Source of the DNA: Pseudomonadota bacterium
GTDB lineage: Bacteria > Pseudomonadota > Alphaproteobacteria > Rhizobiales > Hyphomicrobiaceae
Reading direction: 5' to 3'
Assembly (NCBI GenBank): GCA_023405815.1
Contig: JAEXXM010000029.1
Location: forward strand, 1 to 8,750
DNA length: 8,750 nucleotides
Notes under the pieces: generated by a model
Told to the model about the DNA's origin: nothing
The model's input: only the letters and a program-made list of their open reading frames with translations
The model's database searches: none
Shown here: in pieces, positions 1-5,833 of the stretch
Position numbering within the stretch: position 1 is the stretch's first letter
Layout: the number at the start of each line of letters is the position of its first letter
Position numbers and translations under genes: made by a program

Positions 1-521
1 CGAGCACCTACGTGACGCTCGAGGATCTCGCGGCGATGGTGCGGTCGGACCGGGACTTCGTCGTCTACGACGCGAAGACGGGCGACGACCTCACGCATTC
101 CGTCCTTACGCAGATCATCGTCGAGCAGGAGAACCGGCAGGGCGGCCAGACGCTGCTTCCCGTTCCCTTCCTGCGGCAGCTGATTCGCTTCTACGACGAC
201 AGCATCGGCCGCATGGTGCCGGGCTATCTCCAGTTCAGCCTCGAGAACCTCGTCAAGGAGCAGGAGAAAATCCGCGAGCAGTTCGCGACGGCGTTCTCCA
301 ATCCGGCTGCTGCGTTCGAGGTCTATCAGGACCAGGCGCGTAAGAACATGCAGATGTTCGAGCAGGCGCTGTCGATGTGGAGCCCGTTCGGCAAGCGCGG
401 CGAGACATCGGCGAAGGGCGGCGAGGCAAAGCCCGGCGAGGCGAGCGAAATCAGCGAGCTCAAGGCCCAGCTCGCCAGCATGCAGCAGAAGATCGACAAG
501 CTATCGCAAGATCGCGGCTGA
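1..521 (+). CDS. phaR: Polyhydroxyalkanoate synthesis repressor PhaR, 5'-truncated by the window edge
   Basis: PhaR-family regulators bind DNA and polyhydroxybutyrate granules and repress phasin and storage genes when no polymer is available. The reading frame is open from base 3 (Ser-Thr-Tyr-Val-Thr-Leu-Glu-Asp-Leu) and gives 172 visible residues up to TGA at 519-521. The GTG at 12 is the internal valine of the conserved STYVTLEDL stretch, not a start; roughly 25 N-terminal residues that normally precede it (an IKKYANRRLYNT-like segment) lie outside the window. The visible part contains the end of the N-terminal DNA-binding domain (DFVVYDAKTGDDLTHSVLTQ), then the PHB-accumulation regulatory segment (LLPVPFLRQLIRFYDDS, GYLQFSLENL). 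A Gly/Lys-rich linker and a C-terminal helix (ELKAQLASMQQKIDKL) with coiled-coil-like leucine spacing follow. The gene ends 24 bp before a strong terminator. Family assignment is firm; regulatory targets are inferred from the family. Confidence 0.93.
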   Translation, partial: STYVTLEDLAAMVRSDRDFVVYDAKTGDDLTHSVLTQIIVEQENRQGGQTLLPVPFLRQLIRFYDDSIGRMVPGYLQFSLENLVKEQEKIREQFATAFSNPAAAFEVYQDQARKNMQMFEQALSMWSPFGKRGETSAKGGEAKPGEASEISELKAQLASMQQKIDKLSQDRG

Positions 522-545
522 AGGCGTCATGCCAGCTGCAAATGC

Positions 546-576
546 AAAAGCGACCGCAGTTGCGGTCGCTTTTTTG
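546..576 (+). terminator. Rho-independent terminator of phaR, probably bidirectional
   Basis: Perfect 13-bp inverted repeat: AAAAGCGACCGCA (546-558) pairs with TGCGGTCGCTTTT (561-573), and the T-run continues to 575. It lies 24 bp after the phaR stop and 26 bp before the end of the facing minus-strand gene. The left arm carries AAAA, so on the minus strand the hairpin is followed by TTTT and could also stop transcription from the membrane-protein gene. It is the clearest intrinsic terminator in the window. Confidence 0.92.
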
Positions 577-601
577 TTTCGCTGCGATGCGGCTGCAGGC
601 G

Positions 602-1012
602 TCAGTCGATGCCGCCGCCGATGGCGAGATCGCGCCGGGCGACGCGGATGCCGATGGTGAAACCGGCGACGACGTCGATGGCGGTTGCCACCATGACGAG
701 GAAGAAGGTCGATGTCGCCGCCTGCGGTACGAGTAGAAACTCGACGAGGCAGGCGATGAACACGACCATCGAGAGGCCGTGGTCGACGAGCGAGGAGGTC
801 GACGTGTAGGTCGCCTTGATCAGCTCGGCAAAGAGCAGGAAGAGCGTGAAGAGGATGATGAGGTCGCCGACGGTGAAACGCCAAGTTCCGCCGCTGAGCA
901 TGCTGAGCTCGAACAGCGCGCTGTTCAGAACTTCCGTCCCGCCCGACGTAAAGACCACGACGTTGTAGAGGATGAACGCGAGGACAATCGACGGAAGCGA
1001 CCTGAGCGACAT
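602..1012 (-). CDS. Small four-helix integral membrane protein of unknown function
   Basis: Predicted 136-residue inner-membrane protein that I cannot assign to a named family. Hydrophobic segments lie at about residues 7-22, 48-66, 78-95 and 101-121. The loop between helices 1 and 2 carries a Gly/Ser/Thr-rich patch (TSGGTEVLN, SGGTWRF), and the C-terminus is basic then Gly-rich (RVARRDLAIGGGID). Acidic or polar residues sit in or next to helices (GDL at 49-51, AEL at 62-64, D113). I chose the ATG at 1012 because an AGGGGGA-like ribosome site lies 7 nt upstream; a TTG at 1036 would add eight residues but has weaker support. It lies 123 bp downstream of rpmF on the same strand and converges on phaR, sharing its terminator. 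The consistently hydrophobic frame and good start support a real gene; function is unknown. Confidence 0.8.
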   Translation of the reverse strand: MSLRSLPSIVLAFILYNVVVFTSGGTEVLNSALFELSMLSGGTWRFTVGDLIILFTLFLLFAELIKATYTSTSSLVDHGLSMVVFIACLVEFLLVPQAATSTFFLVMVATAIDVVAGFTIGIRVARRDLAIGGGID

Positions 1013-1114
1013 TACGCAATCCCCCTGTTCGGCCAACCTGGCCGGCTATGACAGTCTTCTGCCACGAGGGCATTGCTGCTGCAACGCCGAAAGCCCCCGA
1101 GGCAGGCCAATGCT

Positions 1115-1137
1115 CCCCCGCCGGGCGGGCGTTTTTT
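1115..1137 (+). terminator. Possible plus-strand intrinsic terminator at the 3' end of rpmF
   Basis: A short G+C-rich hairpin (CCCGC 1117-1121, loop CGG, GCGGG 1125-1129) is followed after two bases by six Ts at 1132-1137, the layout of a rho-independent terminator read on the plus strand. It overlaps the stop codon of the minus-strand gene rpmF. For rpmF itself the orientation is wrong, because its transcript would have As before the hairpin and no U-run after it. It may block plus-strand read-through or antisense RNA from reaching rpmF. The stem is only 5 bp, so this is a weak call. Confidence 0.35.
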
Positions 1138-1321
1138 AGACGTCGGCCTTCGGCTCAAGGATCTGGCGACCGCGGTACTTGCCGGTCTTGAGGTCGATGT
1201 GATGCGGACGGCGGCGCTCGCCCGAATCCTTATCCTCGATGTAGGTCGGTGCGCTGAGCGCGTCGTGCGAGCGGCGCTGCCCGCTCTTCATGCGGGTAAC
1301 TTTCTTCCGCGGAACTGCCAT
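1136..1321 (-). CDS. rpmF: 50S ribosomal protein L32
   Basis: Small basic protein of the large ribosomal subunit, located near the peptidyl-transferase region. The product is 61 residues, normal for alphaproteobacterial L32. It starts with the diagnostic MAVPRKKVTRMKSGQRRSH and continues with AP(T)YIEDKDSGERRRPHHIDLKTGKYRGRQIL. It lacks the zinc-binding cysteines of some L32 proteins, which is usual for this C-minus form. The ATG at 1321 is preceded by GGAG with an 8-nt spacing. mtgA ends 181 bp upstream on the same strand; that gap contains two adjacent hairpins and a weak promoter-like match, so rpmF probably has its own leader. The membrane-protein gene follows 123 bp downstream and may be read from the same transcript. 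Identification is firm. Confidence 0.96.
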   Translation of the reverse strand: MAVPRKKVTRMKSGQRRSHDALSAPTYIEDKDSGERRRPHHIDLKTGKYRGRQILEPKADV

Positions 1322-1350
1322 CGTCGTAACTCCGTGCTTCTATCGGGGAA

Positions 1351-1389
1351 AGCGGGCTAAATCCGCCCCGCTCGGACCCATCGGGTCCG
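1351..1389 (-). promoter_or_regulatory. Two contiguous hairpins in the rpmF leader / mtgA 3' region
   Basis: Two inverted repeats lie back to back. CGGACCC (1373-1379) pairs with GGGTCCG (1383-1389) around a 3-nt loop. AGCGGG (1351-1356) pairs with CCCGCT (1367-1372) around a 10-nt loop. An alternative pairing GCGG (1352-1355) with CCGC (1363-1366) competes with the second stem. In the rpmF transcript they end 29 nt before the start codon, just upstream of the ribosome site. Neither has a U-run, so they are poor intrinsic terminators for mtgA. They could be a structured leader, an mRNA 3'-end stabiliser for mtgA, or chance structure in G+C-rich DNA. Confidence 0.4.
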
Positions 1390-1459
1390 GCTAAACCCCG
1401 TTTGTGGGAAATTTCCGGTCCAACGCCCAGCCGGATACCCGCCGGGCACATGGGGGCGC

Positions 1460-1488
1460 CTTATACTCACATTCCTTGGGGAGTGCCA
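1460..1488 (-). promoter_or_regulatory. Weak candidate promoter for rpmF
   Basis: On the minus strand TGGCAC (1488-1483) and TATAAG (1465-1460) are separated by 17 bases, upstream of rpmF and within the 181-bp gap after mtgA. The -10 match is fair and the -35 match poor. It would give a leader of about 130 nt that includes the paired hairpins at 1351-1389. Inferred from spacing only. Confidence 0.25.
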
Positions 1489-1502
1489 GAGGCAAGGCGC
1501 AA

Positions 1503-2741
1503 CTACCGGCGGATGTCGACGCAGGCCGAGGCTTCCCGCGTGCGGGCGGCCCGGGCCTGGATTATCGAGGCTTTATGGGCCGTGCGCGGTCCGGGGGAGC
1601 CGGCATCCCGGACAATGGGGTTCGGCAGAACGGCGGCGAGCTGGGCAGCCTGGCGGGGGGTGAGGCTGGCGGCGGAGCGGCCGAAATGGGCTCTCGAGGC
1701 TGCCTCGGCCCCGAACACGCCGGGTCCCCATTCCACAATATTCAAGTAGATCTCGAGGATGCGCCATTTCGGCCAGGCGAGCTCGATGGCGAAGGTGAGC
1801 GGAATCTCGATCATCTTGCGCAGGTAGCTTTTCGCCGGGACGAGGAAGAGGTTCTTCGCCACCTGCATGGTTATGGTGCTGGCCCCGCGCGGGTAGGCGG
1901 TGGACGAGCGCCGGATCGCGTTCGCCGCCTCAACGAAGTCTATCCCCCAATGCCGGCAAAATCGCCCGTCCTCGGCGACGATGACCGCGCGGCTGAGATT
2001 GGGCGAGATGCGCTCGATCGGCACCCATTGCCTGTCGATCGAGGTGCCGGTGAGGAAGCGCTGCGCCATCAGCATCGAGAACGGCGGATCGATGAAGCGG
2101 TAGGCGAGAATGAGGAGGAGGACGGCGAGGAACCACCCGGCGAAGATAAGGAAAGCGACGGCGGCGGCGCGGCGGGCTAGATCGCGCCAGTCGCGGCGGG
2201 GCGGCGCAGCGGGGACCGGCGCGGCATTGGTCTGTACGCCCGGCGTGGACAGAGGTGGAGCCTCAAAGACCGGCTCGCGGTGCGGCTCCTGATACGGAAG
2301 ATCAATGGAGGCCGCCGGCAGGGCGGCCGGCCGAGGCTCGACGATGGCCGGGGCGGGCTCGCTTCGCGGTGCGACGGGCGGGGGCGCGTCAGTCGGCGGG
2401 AGCACGGCGAACGGCGCCGGCTCGAAGACGGGAGGGCGCTCATCTGACGTGGCATGAGCCGGCGGCTCAGGAGGCGGATCGACAGCCTCCGGCGGAGCAG
2501 CCGCCTGGACCGGGACGTCAAACGCGATGGGGCGCACGGGCTGCGTCGTCTCGCGCTCCAGCATCTCGAAATGCGCGCGCTCGATGAACTCGGCTTCGCT
2601 CGGCAGCAACTCTTCGTCCGGTTGCGGAGGAACGGCGTCGGCGCGCGGCGCCTCTTGCAGCTGCTCGGTGCCCTTCGGCGCGTCAGGTTGCGCCGATGCG
2701 GTGTCCGCTGCGGGCGGGCGTTGAGGATCGGAACTGCCCAT
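1503..2741 (-). CDS. mtgA: Monofunctional peptidoglycan glycosyltransferase (GT51) with long Pro/Ala-rich N-terminal extension
   Basis: Inner-membrane enzyme that polymerises lipid II into glycan strands in the periplasm without a transpeptidase domain. The 412-residue product has a Pro/Ala/Glu-rich region at 1-185 and one transmembrane helix at about 193-214. The GT51 domain spans about 230-400. Its motifs are visible: EDGRFCRHWG with catalytic Glu257, GASTITMQVAKNLFL (287-301), RKMIEIPLTFAIELAWPKWRILE (308-330, the second acidic motif), then YLNIVEWGPGVFGAEAA and LTPRQAAQLAAVLPNP. Typical MtgA proteins are about 230 residues, so the extension nearly doubles the length; by topology it should be cytoplasmic. 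The ATG at 2741 has no clear ribosome site, but the frame is open throughout and I found no good alternative start just before the helix. It is divergent from ispA, with rpmF downstream. The enzyme assignment is firm; the exact start is less so. Confidence 0.9.
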   Translation of the reverse strand: MGSSDPQRPPAADTASAQPDAPKGTEQLQEAPRADAVPPQPDEELLPSEAEFIERAHFEMLERETTQPVRPIAFDVPVQAAAPPEAVDPPPEPPAHATSDERPPVFEPAPFAVLPPTDAPPPVAPRSEPAPAIVEPRPAALPAASIDLPYQEPHREPVFEAPPLSTPGVQTNAAPVPAAPPRRDWRDLARRAAAVAFLIFAGWFLAVLLLILAYRFIDPPFSMLMAQRFLTGTSIDRQWVPIERISPNLSRAVIVAEDGRFCRHWGIDFVEAANAIRRSSTAYPRGASTITMQVAKNLFLVPAKSYLRKMIEIPLTFAIELAWPKWRILEIYLNIVEWGPGVFGAEAASRAHFGRSAASLTPRQAAQLAAVLPNPIVRDAGSPGPRTAHKASIIQARAARTREASACVDIRR

Positions 2742-2744
2742 ACT

Positions 2745-2773
2745 TTGCTTGCATCGCCCCGATGCTGTATCCG
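2745..2773 (+). promoter_or_regulatory. Candidate ispA promoter with embedded inverted repeat, in the divergent mtgA-ispA spacer
   Basis: TTGCTT (2745-2750) and TATCCG (2768-2773) are 17 bases apart on the plus strand, upstream of ispA and directly beside the mtgA start. The spacer contains a perfect 6-bp inverted repeat, GCATCG-CCC-CGATGC (2751-2765), placed like an operator between the -35 and -10. Two further small inverted repeats follow: CGCCG-AA-CGGCG (2790-2801) and CGGTC-TG-GACCG (2807-2818). The -10 match is imperfect, so the promoter call is tentative. The inverted repeats are directly visible. Confidence 0.3.
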
Positions 2774-2839
2774 CTCGCTGGTCGCCCGCCGCCGAACGGC
2801 GATGGACGGTCTGGACCGACGCTACTAGGTAATCCGAGA

Positions 2840-3739
2840 ATGACGTTCGTGCAAAGGCTGGGCACCGAAGCCGGCCTCATCGAGCAACGGCTTGCCGAAT
2901 TGCTCGCAAAATGCGGGCCGGAAAAGGGCGAGCGGCTGAGGGCCGCCATGCAGCATGCGCTGCTCGGCGGCGGAAAGCGCTTCCGGCCGTTCCTTGTCAT
3001 TGAAAGCGCAGGGTTGTTCGGCGTCGACCCAAACGCCGCCATAGATGCGGCGGCGGCATTCGAGTGCGTGCACTGCTACTCGCTGGCGCACGATGATCTG
3101 CCGTCGATGGACAATGACGACATACGCCGCGGGCGCCCGACGGTGCACAAGGCTTTCGACGAGTGGACGGCGATCCTCGCCGGCGACGCATTGCTGACGC
3201 TCGCGTTCGAGATCATCGCGCGGCAGGAGGCCCACGCCGATCCCGCCGTGCGCGCGGAGCTGGCGCGGCTGCTCGCGCATGCCGCCGGCGGACGCGGCAT
3301 GGTGCTCGGCCAGATGCTCGACCTCGAAGCGGAGAAGCGTGGCGAGCCGGCCAGGCCGTCGGCAGAGCACGTGAGGCGCTTGCAGGCGTTGAAGACAGGC
3401 GCGCTCTTGGCTGCATCCTGCGAGGCCGGCGCGGTTCTCGCGTCGGCACCAAGCGATCAGCGCGGGATGCTGCGCCGCTATGGCGAGAAGCTCGGGCTGG
3501 CGTTCCAGATCGCCGACGACCTGCTCGACGCGGAAGGCGACGCGGCAACCGTCGGCAAAGCTACCGGCAAGGACAGCGCCGCGGGCAAGGCGACGCTGGT
3601 GTCGCTGATCGGCATCGAAGAAGCGCGGGCTGAGCTCGACGCGGCGGTGCGGGACGCCGAGCGGGAGCTCGCCCCGTTCGGCGACAAGGCGGCGACGTTG
3701 ATCGAGGCGGCGAGGTTCGTCGCCAGCCGTGCGCACTGA
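2840..3739 (+). CDS. ispA: (2E,6E)-farnesyl diphosphate synthase
   Basis: Cytosolic prenyltransferase that condenses dimethylallyl diphosphate or geranyl diphosphate with isopentenyl diphosphate to give C15 farnesyl diphosphate, the precursor of undecaprenyl carriers, quinones and often hopanoids. The product has 299 residues, the normal size. Visible motifs are GGGKRFRP (43-50), the first Asp-rich motif YSLAHDDLPSMDNDDIRRG with D85, D86 and D91, the lysine-containing LKTGALL (185-190), and the second motif FQIADDLLD (D226, D227, D230) followed by GKATGKD. The tyrosine-serine pair before the first motif matches short-chain IspA enzymes such as E. coli FPP synthase, so C15 is favoured over C20. 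I chose the ATG at 2840 on homology; AGGT lies 9 nt upstream. An in-frame ATG at 2762 would add 26 non-conserved residues. The gene diverges from mtgA and converges on the AraC-type regulator. Confidence 0.93.
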   Translation: MTFVQRLGTEAGLIEQRLAELLAKCGPEKGERLRAAMQHALLGGGKRFRPFLVIESAGLFGVDPNAAIDAAAAFECVHCYSLAHDDLPSMDNDDIRRGRPTVHKAFDEWTAILAGDALLTLAFEIIARQEAHADPAVRAELARLLAHAAGGRGMVLGQMLDLEAEKRGEPARPSAEHVRRLQALKTGALLAASCEAGAVLASAPSDQRGMLRRYGEKLGLAFQIADDLLDAEGDAATVGKATGKDSAAGKATLVSLIGIEEARAELDAAVRDAERELAPFGDKAATLIEAARFVASRAH

Positions 3740-3809
3740 TTTGCCGCGCCCGGCACGGGGTCGCAATGGACCCAGGAGCTGTCACCCTCGCCTTAGAAAT
3801 GCGCCTTCG

Positions 3810-3855
3810 TGGCTCCGAAGCCATAGCATCGCAGGCCAGCTGTATATGGCTGGCC
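3810..3855. terminator. Inverted repeats between convergent ispA and the AraC-type gene
   Basis: The 140-bp convergent spacer holds two stem-loops: TGGCT-CCGA-AGCCA (3810-3823), and GGCCAGC (3834-3840) pairing with GCTGGCC (3849-3855) around an 8-nt A/T-rich loop. Neither is followed by a T-run on either strand, so they are not classical intrinsic terminators. Their position between two gene ends suggests a 3'-end role. Low confidence as a functional terminator; the repeats themselves are exact. Confidence 0.35.
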
Positions 3856-3879
3856 AGACCTTCGCTCCGACGACGTGAG

Positions 3880-4755
3880 CTATCGCGGTCCCTCTCGCAG
3901 CCGGTAGCCGCGCGGAGTGATGCCAAACTGCTTGCGGAAGCGCGCGTTGAACGTCGAGAGATCGCCGAACCCGGCCTCGAAAGCGATTGCCGAAATCGGT
4001 GCCGCCGCTGTCAGCAAACGGCCTGCCGCTCGACGCAACCGGATACCGAGGACGAACTGATGGGGTGTCAGCCCAACTGTGCGCCGGAACGTGCGCAGGA
4101 AGTGATACTTGCTCATCCCGGCCATCGTTGACAGATGATCGAGGTCCAACTTCTCCAAGGCATTCAACTCGATGTAGCGTATGACGGCGCTCAGACGCCG
4201 CTCGTCACGGGCCGAGACCTGAACAGCGGAGGGCTTGGCATCGGCGGTGAGGCCAATCATCTCCTCCAGGAATCGCAGAACTGATACCTCGGTATTGAGC
4301 GGCTCCGTTGTTGCCAGACAAACGCTCATGCGGCCGGCATAGAACTTCACCAGCCAGGGGGTGATCGCCGCCGAGGCGGGCAGCATGCTGACCGGAAATC
4401 GAAACCGTTCGGAGCCGGCCGCCGACGATGCCACTTCGCCAAACGCGTCGGACGTCACATGCAGGGCGATGCAGCGATCACCGGTTCCATGTTCGTGGCC
4501 GCATTCGAAGCAGGTGCCACGGTTTCCGAGCAACACGGCACCCGGATAAAGTAGAGCGCTGCCGGTCTCGGATCGGTACTTGAACGTACCCTCAACCACA
4601 GCTGCGATCGTAAACGCGTCGTGGCGTTCCTCAAATGGGCGGTCGCCAGGCCCCGCACAACAGACATATTCAGCCAGGCGCCAATCGCGCCCCTCGGCGA
4701 GCACCTGCGCTGCCATTGTGTCGCCCGCCATGATGGAGCAGGGCATGGCCGTCAT
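3880..4755 (-). CDS. AraC-family transcriptional regulator with N-terminal cupin-type sensor
   Basis: DNA-binding regulator of up to 291 residues. The N-terminal half (about 40-120) resembles an AraC-type cupin ligand domain: HDAFTIAAVVEGTFKYRS, then LLYPGAVLLGNRG. It leads into a Cys/His-rich stretch, TCFECGHEHGTGDRC (81-95). The C-terminal AraC/XylS domain (about 187-285) has both helix-turn-helix units: DLDHLSTMAGMSKYHFLRTFRR with VGLTPHQFV, and ISAIAFEAGFGDLSTFNARFRKQFGITPRGYR. The start is uncertain; ATGs at 4755, 4746, 4731 and 4716 are all in frame and none has a good ribosome site, and 4716 (MAAQVLAEGRDW) is reasonable. The gene lies 97 bp downstream of the outer-membrane protein gene on the same strand and faces ispA. 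By eye its coding sequence looks slightly less G+C-rich than its neighbours. Its ligand and targets cannot be told from the sequence. Confidence 0.9.
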   Translation of the reverse strand: MTAMPCSIMAGDTMAAQVLAEGRDWRLAEYVCCAGPGDRPFEERHDAFTIAAVVEGTFKYRSETGSALLYPGAVLLGNRGTCFECGHEHGTGDRCIALHVTSDAFGEVASSAAGSERFRFPVSMLPASAAITPWLVKFYAGRMSVCLATTEPLNTEVSVLRFLEEMIGLTADAKPSAVQVSARDERRLSAVIRYIELNALEKLDLDHLSTMAGMSKYHFLRTFRRTVGLTPHQFVLGIRLRRAAGRLLTAAAPISAIAFEAGFGDLSTFNARFRKQFGITPRGYRLREGPR

Positions 4756-4852
4756 GAAGCGGACGCTGGATCGCCTTGGCGGCTGAGCAAATCGAATGAC
4801 GACCTGAACAAAACACGCACGTGGCTTCGATGCTGCAAGTGCCGGAGTTAGA

Positions 4853-5545
4853 TCAGAAGCGGAAGTTCACGCCGGCGCGGACGGTATGGAAGTCAGTGTC
4901 GGTGGTGTAGGTGCCGGACGGGCCGGACAACGTCTGCTCGCCGAGATCGACGTAGAGGTATTCCGTCTTGAGCGACCAGTTGGGCGCGAACTGCCACTCG
5001 AGGCCGCCGCCCAGCGTATAGCCGGAGGCAACCTCCTCCTTGCTCATCGAGACGGCACCCGATGTCAGGCTCTGGTCGAGGTTGGCGAAGGCCCAGCCGC
5101 CGGTGAAGTAGACGAGCGTCGGGCCGGCCGCGTAGCCGATGCGGCCACGCACGGTCGAGAACCAGTCGATGTCCGTCTGCACATTCGTGAAGCCGCTGTC
5201 GAGCACGCTCGAATCGCCGATGTCGGCGCCCTGAAGGTCGGCTTCGAGACCGAGCACCAGCCAGTTGAACTGGGCGTTGTAGCCAATCTGGCCGCCGCCG
5301 AGCCAGCCGCTCGGGTTGAGGGTGCCGCTTTCGCCGAGGCCGGAGTAGTGGGCCGAGTTGTCGTTGCCCCAGCCGTAGCCGGCGTTGACGCCAAAGTAGA
5401 GGCCCTGCCAGTTCCACGCACCGCGCTCACGCACCGGCTCGTAGATCGGCTCGGCGGGCGGCGGCGTGTAGGGCCCGAGATCGGCGGCGAGCGCGCCGCT
5501 CGACCACGCGCCAGCGGCGAGGCCGGCAAGAAGCAGCTTGTTCAT
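4853..5545 (-). CDS. Outer-membrane beta-barrel protein, Omp25/RopB-like
   Basis: Secreted outer-membrane protein of 230 residues. A signal peptide occupies 1-20 (MNKLLLAGLAAGAWSSGALA, AxA-type cleavage before ADLGPY). A short proline-rich linker (TPPPAEPIYEP) follows, then the domain start NWQGLYFGVNAGYGWG that is typical of alphaproteobacterial Omp25/RopB proteins. Alternating hydrophobic and aromatic strands follow (WLGGGQIGYNAQF, WFSTVRGRIGYAAGP, LVYFTGGWAF, YTLGGGLEWQFAPNWSLKTEYLYVDLG). The last strand is TVRAGVNFRF, ending in the terminal phenylalanine recognised by the BAM assembly machinery. The length fits an eight-stranded barrel. The ATG at 5545 is preceded by GGGGA with a 7-nt spacing. 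An AraC-type gene lies 97 bp downstream on the same strand with no clear terminator between. Family is firm; pore function is not shown, and a structural role is equally likely. Confidence 0.92.
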   Translation of the reverse strand: MNKLLLAGLAAGAWSSGALAADLGPYTPPPAEPIYEPVRERGAWNWQGLYFGVNAGYGWGNDNSAHYSGLGESGTLNPSGWLGGGQIGYNAQFNWLVLGLEADLQGADIGDSSVLDSGFTNVQTDIDWFSTVRGRIGYAAGPTLVYFTGGWAFANLDQSLTSGAVSMSKEEVASGYTLGGGLEWQFAPNWSLKTEYLYVDLGEQTLSGPSGTYTTDTDFHTVRAGVNFRF

Positions 5546-5717
5546 GGCGAAATCCCCGTTCGTCTCCGATGACGACTGCGCGCTGAAACGAACCGAAGCG
5601 CGCGTAAGTTCCCGTCGCGTGTGCGGGTGTGGCCAAATTGGTATGCTCGCTCAATGGCCTAAGCTTGGCGGCGAAGGGTCCAAATCAAGGAGCGAATGAG
5701 GCAGTGGTTATTGTTGG

Positions 5718-5777
5718 GTGACACGAGCGGCGAGAAACTCTGTTGATGGCTGGCGTCGAACGAGCTGATGGCCGCGC
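5718..5777. repeat. 60-bp diverged repeat, copy 1 (composite repeat unit, part R1)
   Basis: Begins GTGACACGAG and ends GATGGCCGCG-C. An ungapped alignment with 5834-5893 matches at 47 of 60 positions by eye; the first ten bases and most of the last 25 are conserved. It is joined directly to the hairpin cassette at 5773-5827, so R1 plus cassette looks like one repeat unit. Function unknown. The two copies sit 116 bp apart in the same orientation. Confidence 0.7.
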
Positions 5778-5827
5778 CTCAGGCGCGGGGCCCCTTGGGC
5801 CCTGGCCGCCTGCGGCGGCAGAGAAAG
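5773..5827. repeat. Triple-hairpin cassette, copy 1 (part R2)
   Basis: Three consecutive perfect hairpins, each 15 nt with a 6-bp stem and a 3-nt loop: CGCGCC-TCA-GGCGCG (5773-5787), GGGCCC-CTT-GGGCCC (5788-5802), then after two bases GCCGCC-TGC-GGCGGC (5805-5819). GAGAA follows. The second hairpin and flanks recur at 6005-6048. This arrangement is like bacterial interspersed palindromic (REP/BIME-like) elements, but I cannot assign it to a known family. Confidence 0.75.
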
Positions 5828-5833
5828 TGCTGC

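Noticed and set aside
1060..1135. Intrinsic terminator for rpmF on the minus strand
   Set aside because: The hairpin near the stop has As before it and no T-run after it on that strand; the GCCT/GGGC pairing farther downstream has only about four base pairs.
1473..1489. Sigma-54-type TGGCAC element upstream of rpmF
   Set aside because: There is no TTGC-like -12 element at the required spacing.
1404..2180. Plus-strand frame opposite the mtgA catalytic domain
   Set aside because: Antisense of the conserved GT51 motifs, so the minus-strand reading is the real gene.
2762..2839. Earlier ispA start at the ATG at 2762
   Set aside because: It would add 26 residues (MLYPLAGRPPPNGDG...) unlike any IspA N-terminus and would overlap the promoter candidate.
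2825..3766. Long minus-strand frame opposite ispA
   Set aside because: Shadow of ispA; no recognisable domains and Arg/Glu-rich composition.
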